Positions 13,409 to 15,526 of a stretch of DNA of 15,526 nucleotides are shown here, one piece after another. How positions within the stretch are numbered: the stretch's first letter is position 1; every line of letters starts with the position of its first letter. The notes under the pieces are model-generated. The model made no database searches and was not told the origin of the DNA. It saw only the letters and a list, made by a program, of their open reading frames with translations. Origin of the DNA: Clostridiales bacterium (GTDB lineage Bacteria > Bacillota > Clostridia > Christensenellales > Aristaeellaceae); NCBI GenBank assembly GCA_004555535.1, contig SFHU01000096.1:1-15526 (forward strand), read 5' to 3'. Position numbers and translations under genes: made by a program.

Positions 13409-15033
13409 GCGCACTCACCTCCCCGATCAAAGGAGAGCGTCGCACACAACTCGCCGTCCGCATCGTCAATGGTCAGTTTCCCCAAAGTCCGATATTTGTC
13501 CACGTTCGGAAGCCCTGCCGCGTCCTCCAGCATCAGGCGAACGGAAAAGCGCTCGCCGCATTCCACGCGCACCATCAGCGCGCTCAGTGTCGGCAGCGCG
13601 GTTTCCAGACAATCCTCGAAAAAGTCGTAGGCAGTCTGCACATCGCGGCTGTTCACGTCGCCCCGCCCGTCCTGATGCAGCGTACAGACCGCGCCGTACT
13701 GCGTCAGATAAGTCAGCGACTCCCGGATGCAGTGCGCCAGCTCGTCCGCGAGGACGGCCGCTTTCTTATCGCAGATCAGCGCCAAATTGACCCGCCGCTT
13801 GACATACGCGCCCAGCAGGCAGACATGTTTCAGATTTTGAACGCTTTCTTCTTCCAGAAGCCGGTTGATTTGATGCAGCTGGGGCCGCACAAGCGCGATC
13901 ATCTCGTCCATGAGCCGGTTCTTTTCCTCAGTCTGCGCGCGCTGACGCTTCAGTTCGTTTTCCGCCTGAATCAGTTCGTTTTCTTCTGAAAGCTGCGCGT
14001 TGATTTCGGCAAGCTGCGCCTGAATCCGATTGATTTTCGCAATATCCTCCACCCAGTACACGCGCCCGTCCTGCACCGGCACGCTTTGCAGCCGCGTGTC
14101 CGTGTTCAGCAGAATCGATTCGCGTGCTCCCGCTTCCAGCTGATTTGGCGTGAGATTGGGCGCGTTTTTCGCGCGGTAGACGGGGCACCCCTTCCCGTCC
14201 ACGATCTGCGCGGCGACGGTGGATTCGGAAAAGAAATAGCGGTAATGGCCGTTAGTCGGCAGCAGCCCTACCTGCAGGCAGCTCTCCCAGAACGCCGCAA
14301 ACGTCAGGCAGAAGCACTCCGGCATCTTGTGGAAGGTGTAGATATTCGCGAAGCTCAGACTGCACAACGCAAACCCGCCCAGAAAAACACAGAGCGGCAC
14401 CCATGCGTATCGCCTGCTTTCAGACACGCGGCACTTGCGGTAAACGATAATTCCTGTCGCCAGCAGCAGAGCGACAATCCACGTCATGGCAAGATAGTAT
14501 ACCCGGCCGTGGGTATAGTCCGCTTCCAGCGTCACAGCGCCCGGCGCGGCTCGAAATGCCATCTGGTGCAGGTCATTAGTCAGAATGCCGCCGATCAGCA
14601 GCGCAGCAGGAATGAACAGCAGATACCATTTGCGAGAAAGCGCATCGCCCTCCCGCCGTCCAAGCTGAAGCGCGGCGAACAGGCTGAACAGCGGCGCAAG
14701 AATCTGCGGCACATAATACAGATACCACAGATGGCGCGTAATGGTATCGTCGCTGAAAAATCGATACTTGACCGCGCGCAGAAACAGCCACAGCACGGCC
14801 ATCGTGCAGCCCAGAAGCAGCCATCGCCGGTCGTTTCGATGCAGGCTTCGGCGCGATATGGAAAATCCCCACGCCATGGCCAGCCCGATATAGATCAGAT
14901 TGGTCAACAGAAAATATACGGCGGAGGGCAGCGGCGCGGCCAGGCGATCCATCTGCCGGAAAACGCCCGCAAGGATGAACAGCCCCAGCGCAAGGCAGAG
15001 CTTTGCAATGGGTTTTCGACTTGCAGCAGCCAT
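13405..15033 (-). CDS. 7TM sensor with degenerate histidine-kinase-like C-terminus
   Basis: This 542-residue membrane protein begins with seven hydrophobic helices (about 10-28, 37-57, 70-90, 104-125, 136-154, 179-200, 211-232), as in histidine-kinase N-terminal 7TM receptors. A PAS-like domain follows (about 258-315; IVDGKGCPVYRAKN, VQDGRVYWVEDI), then a long coiled coil (RIQAQLAEINAQL, EENELIQAENELKRQ). A helical hairpin (LVRPQLHQINRLLEE, then LLGAYVKRRVNLALI) resembles a dimerisation domain. The end (DFFEDCLETALPTLSALMVRVE and MLEDAAGLP) has the strand/helix order of an ATPase domain but lacks the N-box Asn, the DxGxG and the glycine lid. The His in QLHQ lacks the usual adjacent acid, so it is probably not an active kinase. 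Start: ATG at 15033 behind AGGAGGTGG. It is first in the operon and most likely a signal receptor acting on the second kinase. Confidence 0.88.
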   Translation of the reverse strand: MAAASRKPIAKLCLALGLFILAGVFRQMDRLAAPLPSAVYFLLTNLIYIGLAMAWGFSISRRSLHRNDRRWLLLGCTMAVLWLFLRAVKYRFFSDDTITRHLWYLYYVPQILAPLFSLFAALQLGRREGDALSRKWYLLFIPAALLIGGILTNDLHQMAFRAAPGAVTLEADYTHGRVYYLAMTWIVALLLATGIIVYRKCRVSESRRYAWVPLCVFLGGFALCSLSFANIYTFHKMPECFCLTFAAFWESCLQVGLLPTNGHYRYFFSESTVAAQIVDGKGCPVYRAKNAPNLTPNQLEAGARESILLNTDTRLQSVPVQDGRVYWVEDIAKINRIQAQLAEINAQLSEENELIQAENELKRQRAQTEEKNRLMDEMIALVRPQLHQINRLLEEESVQNLKHVCLLGAYVKRRVNLALICDKKAAVLADELAHCIRESLTYLTQYGAVCTLHQDGRGDVNSRDVQTAYDFFEDCLETALPTLSALMVRVECGERFSVRLMLEDAAGLPNVDKYRTLGKLTIDDADGELCATLSFDRGGECA

Positions 15034-15068
15034 ATATCCACCTCCTGTCAGTACCCTGAAACACCAAT

Positions 15069-15094
15069 ACTATACCATGCAAGCGGTGAAAAAG
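15069..15094 (-). promoter_or_regulatory. Extended -10 promoter of the sensor operon
   Basis: On the minus strand TGGTATAGT (15069-15077) gives an extended -10 (TGn plus TATAGT) about 36 nt before the ATG at 15033. The region 17 nt further upstream (TGGCTT) is a poor -35, as allowed for extended -10 promoters. It is the only convincing sigma-A-type promoter I can see in the window. Confidence 0.6.
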
Positions 15095-15243
15095 CCAGCA
15101 TTTCCAAGGAAAAACGAACCAATCGGATTCCAGTATAGATTGCCTTAAGTTATGTTGAAGTCAGATCATTCTCGTCCATCCTCACTTCGATCACGATATG
15201 TTCCTTCTCCCGAAACCTGGCAACAAATATACCCTCTCTGGAG

Positions 15244-15526
15244 ATGAAGCTATTAGAATACCATGAACAATCTGATCTAATCAACCGAAAGACTGCTACG
15301 CTGCCCAAGTACGACCCGCGCAAGAAGGATCTTCCCAATCGGAGCGACTATGTCGGTGCCACCGCATGGCAAAGGGCTGTTCAAGCTCGTATTGGTGATC
15401 CTATCGTGTATGCTCTTGATGATGCTCTGATGTGCCAAAATCGTTTCGGTGGACGCAGTAATGAGTTCATCATGTGGCTGTATGGCAGCGATCAGACCAC
15501 TCGTTTCAATGGCGTTGTTGTGTTGG
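15244..15526 (+). CDS. Unidentified partial protein at the right edge
   Basis: The frame is open from 15139 to the end of the window; the first reasonable ATG is at 15244, preceded by ggag with almost no spacing, so the start is uncertain. The readable protein (94 residues, unfinished) includes MKLLEYHEQSDLINRK, LPKYDPRKKDLPNRSDY, ATAWQRAVQARIGDPIVYAL and NRFGGRSNEFIMWLYGSDQ. I do not recognise the family. Base composition is lower in G+C and codon endings are more mixed than in the rest of the window, and the strand is opposite to all other genes. It may belong to a different element or to a chimeric joint. A minus-strand frame, 15150-15338, overlaps it and also looks partly protein-like. 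Confidence 0.4.
   Translation, partial: MKLLEYHEQSDLINRKTATLPKYDPRKKDLPNRSDYVGATAWQRAVQARIGDPIVYALDDALMCQNRFGGRSNEFIMWLYGSDQTTRFNGVVVL

Noticed and set aside
1..15526. CRISPR array, tRNA or rRNA genes, known defence system
   Set aside because: I found no regularly spaced repeats with unique spacers, no cloverleaf or rRNA-like stretch, and no Cas, restriction, toxin-antitoxin or retron proteins among the supported genes.

Overview
The window (about 60% G+C over most of its length) looks like a Gram-positive, low-branching Clostridia genome, probably a gut-type Oscillospiraceae/Christensenellales relative, and probably a metagenome contig. The basis is strong AGGAGG-type ribosome binding sites, dense minus-strand operons with ATGA stop/start overlaps, T-tract terminators, a BspA-like (LRR_5) surface protein, a YdjI/YdjG-type SPFH/zinc-ribbon pair and a VirB4 of the type found in Firmicutes conjugative elements. 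The genus assignment is inference. Every gene I trust is on the minus strand except one partial frame at the right edge.

Layout from left to right. (1) 1-524: C-terminal part of a conjugative VirB4-like ATPase, cut by the window edge and broken at its 5' side. (2) 525-1168: an extended-SDR NAD-dependent epimerase/reductase that loses its C-terminal third at the same junction, so this is a chimeric joint (rearrangement or misassembly). (3) 1302-5950: a five-gene operon read from 5950 down to 1374, closed by a clear terminator. It encodes a secreted YbjN-like protein, a two-helix membrane protein with one zinc ribbon, a secreted peptidoglycan-binding-like protein (frameshifted as read), a YdjG-like zinc-ribbon membrane protein and a YdjI-like SPFH protein with three C-terminal zinc ribbons. 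A palindromic MITE-like repeat sits inside the operon at 4701-4877. (4) 6001-11458: read from 11458 down to 6045, a stand-alone degenerate receiver domain, a small secreted protein, a 100-codon frame with no start that follows an in-frame TGA, and a 1393-residue secreted leucine-rich-repeat protein with three C-terminal beta-rich modules. (5) 11535-15100: a signalling operon read from 15033 down to 11580 behind an extended -10 promoter. It encodes a 7TM sensor with a degenerate kinase end, a NarX/LiaS-like histidine kinase and a LuxR/NarL response regulator, with ATGA overlaps at both joints and a strong terminator after it. (6) 15101-15526: lower G+C sequence with a different codon style and an unidentified partial plus-strand frame.

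How the parts may work together (inference): the two-sensor/one-regulator operon lies just upstream of a surface/secreted cluster that begins with an inactive-looking receiver, so envelope sensing may control that cluster. The SPFH/zinc-ribbon operon resembles the membrane-associated YdjG-YdjI part of the Bacillus subtilis psp operon, but here it is coupled to secreted wall-facing proteins and has no PspA. The least ordinary items are the sensor pair with a kinase-dead-looking partner, the fully degenerate receiver, the SPFH operon with six zinc ribbons over three proteins, the frame continuing past a TGA, and the MITE-like palindrome.
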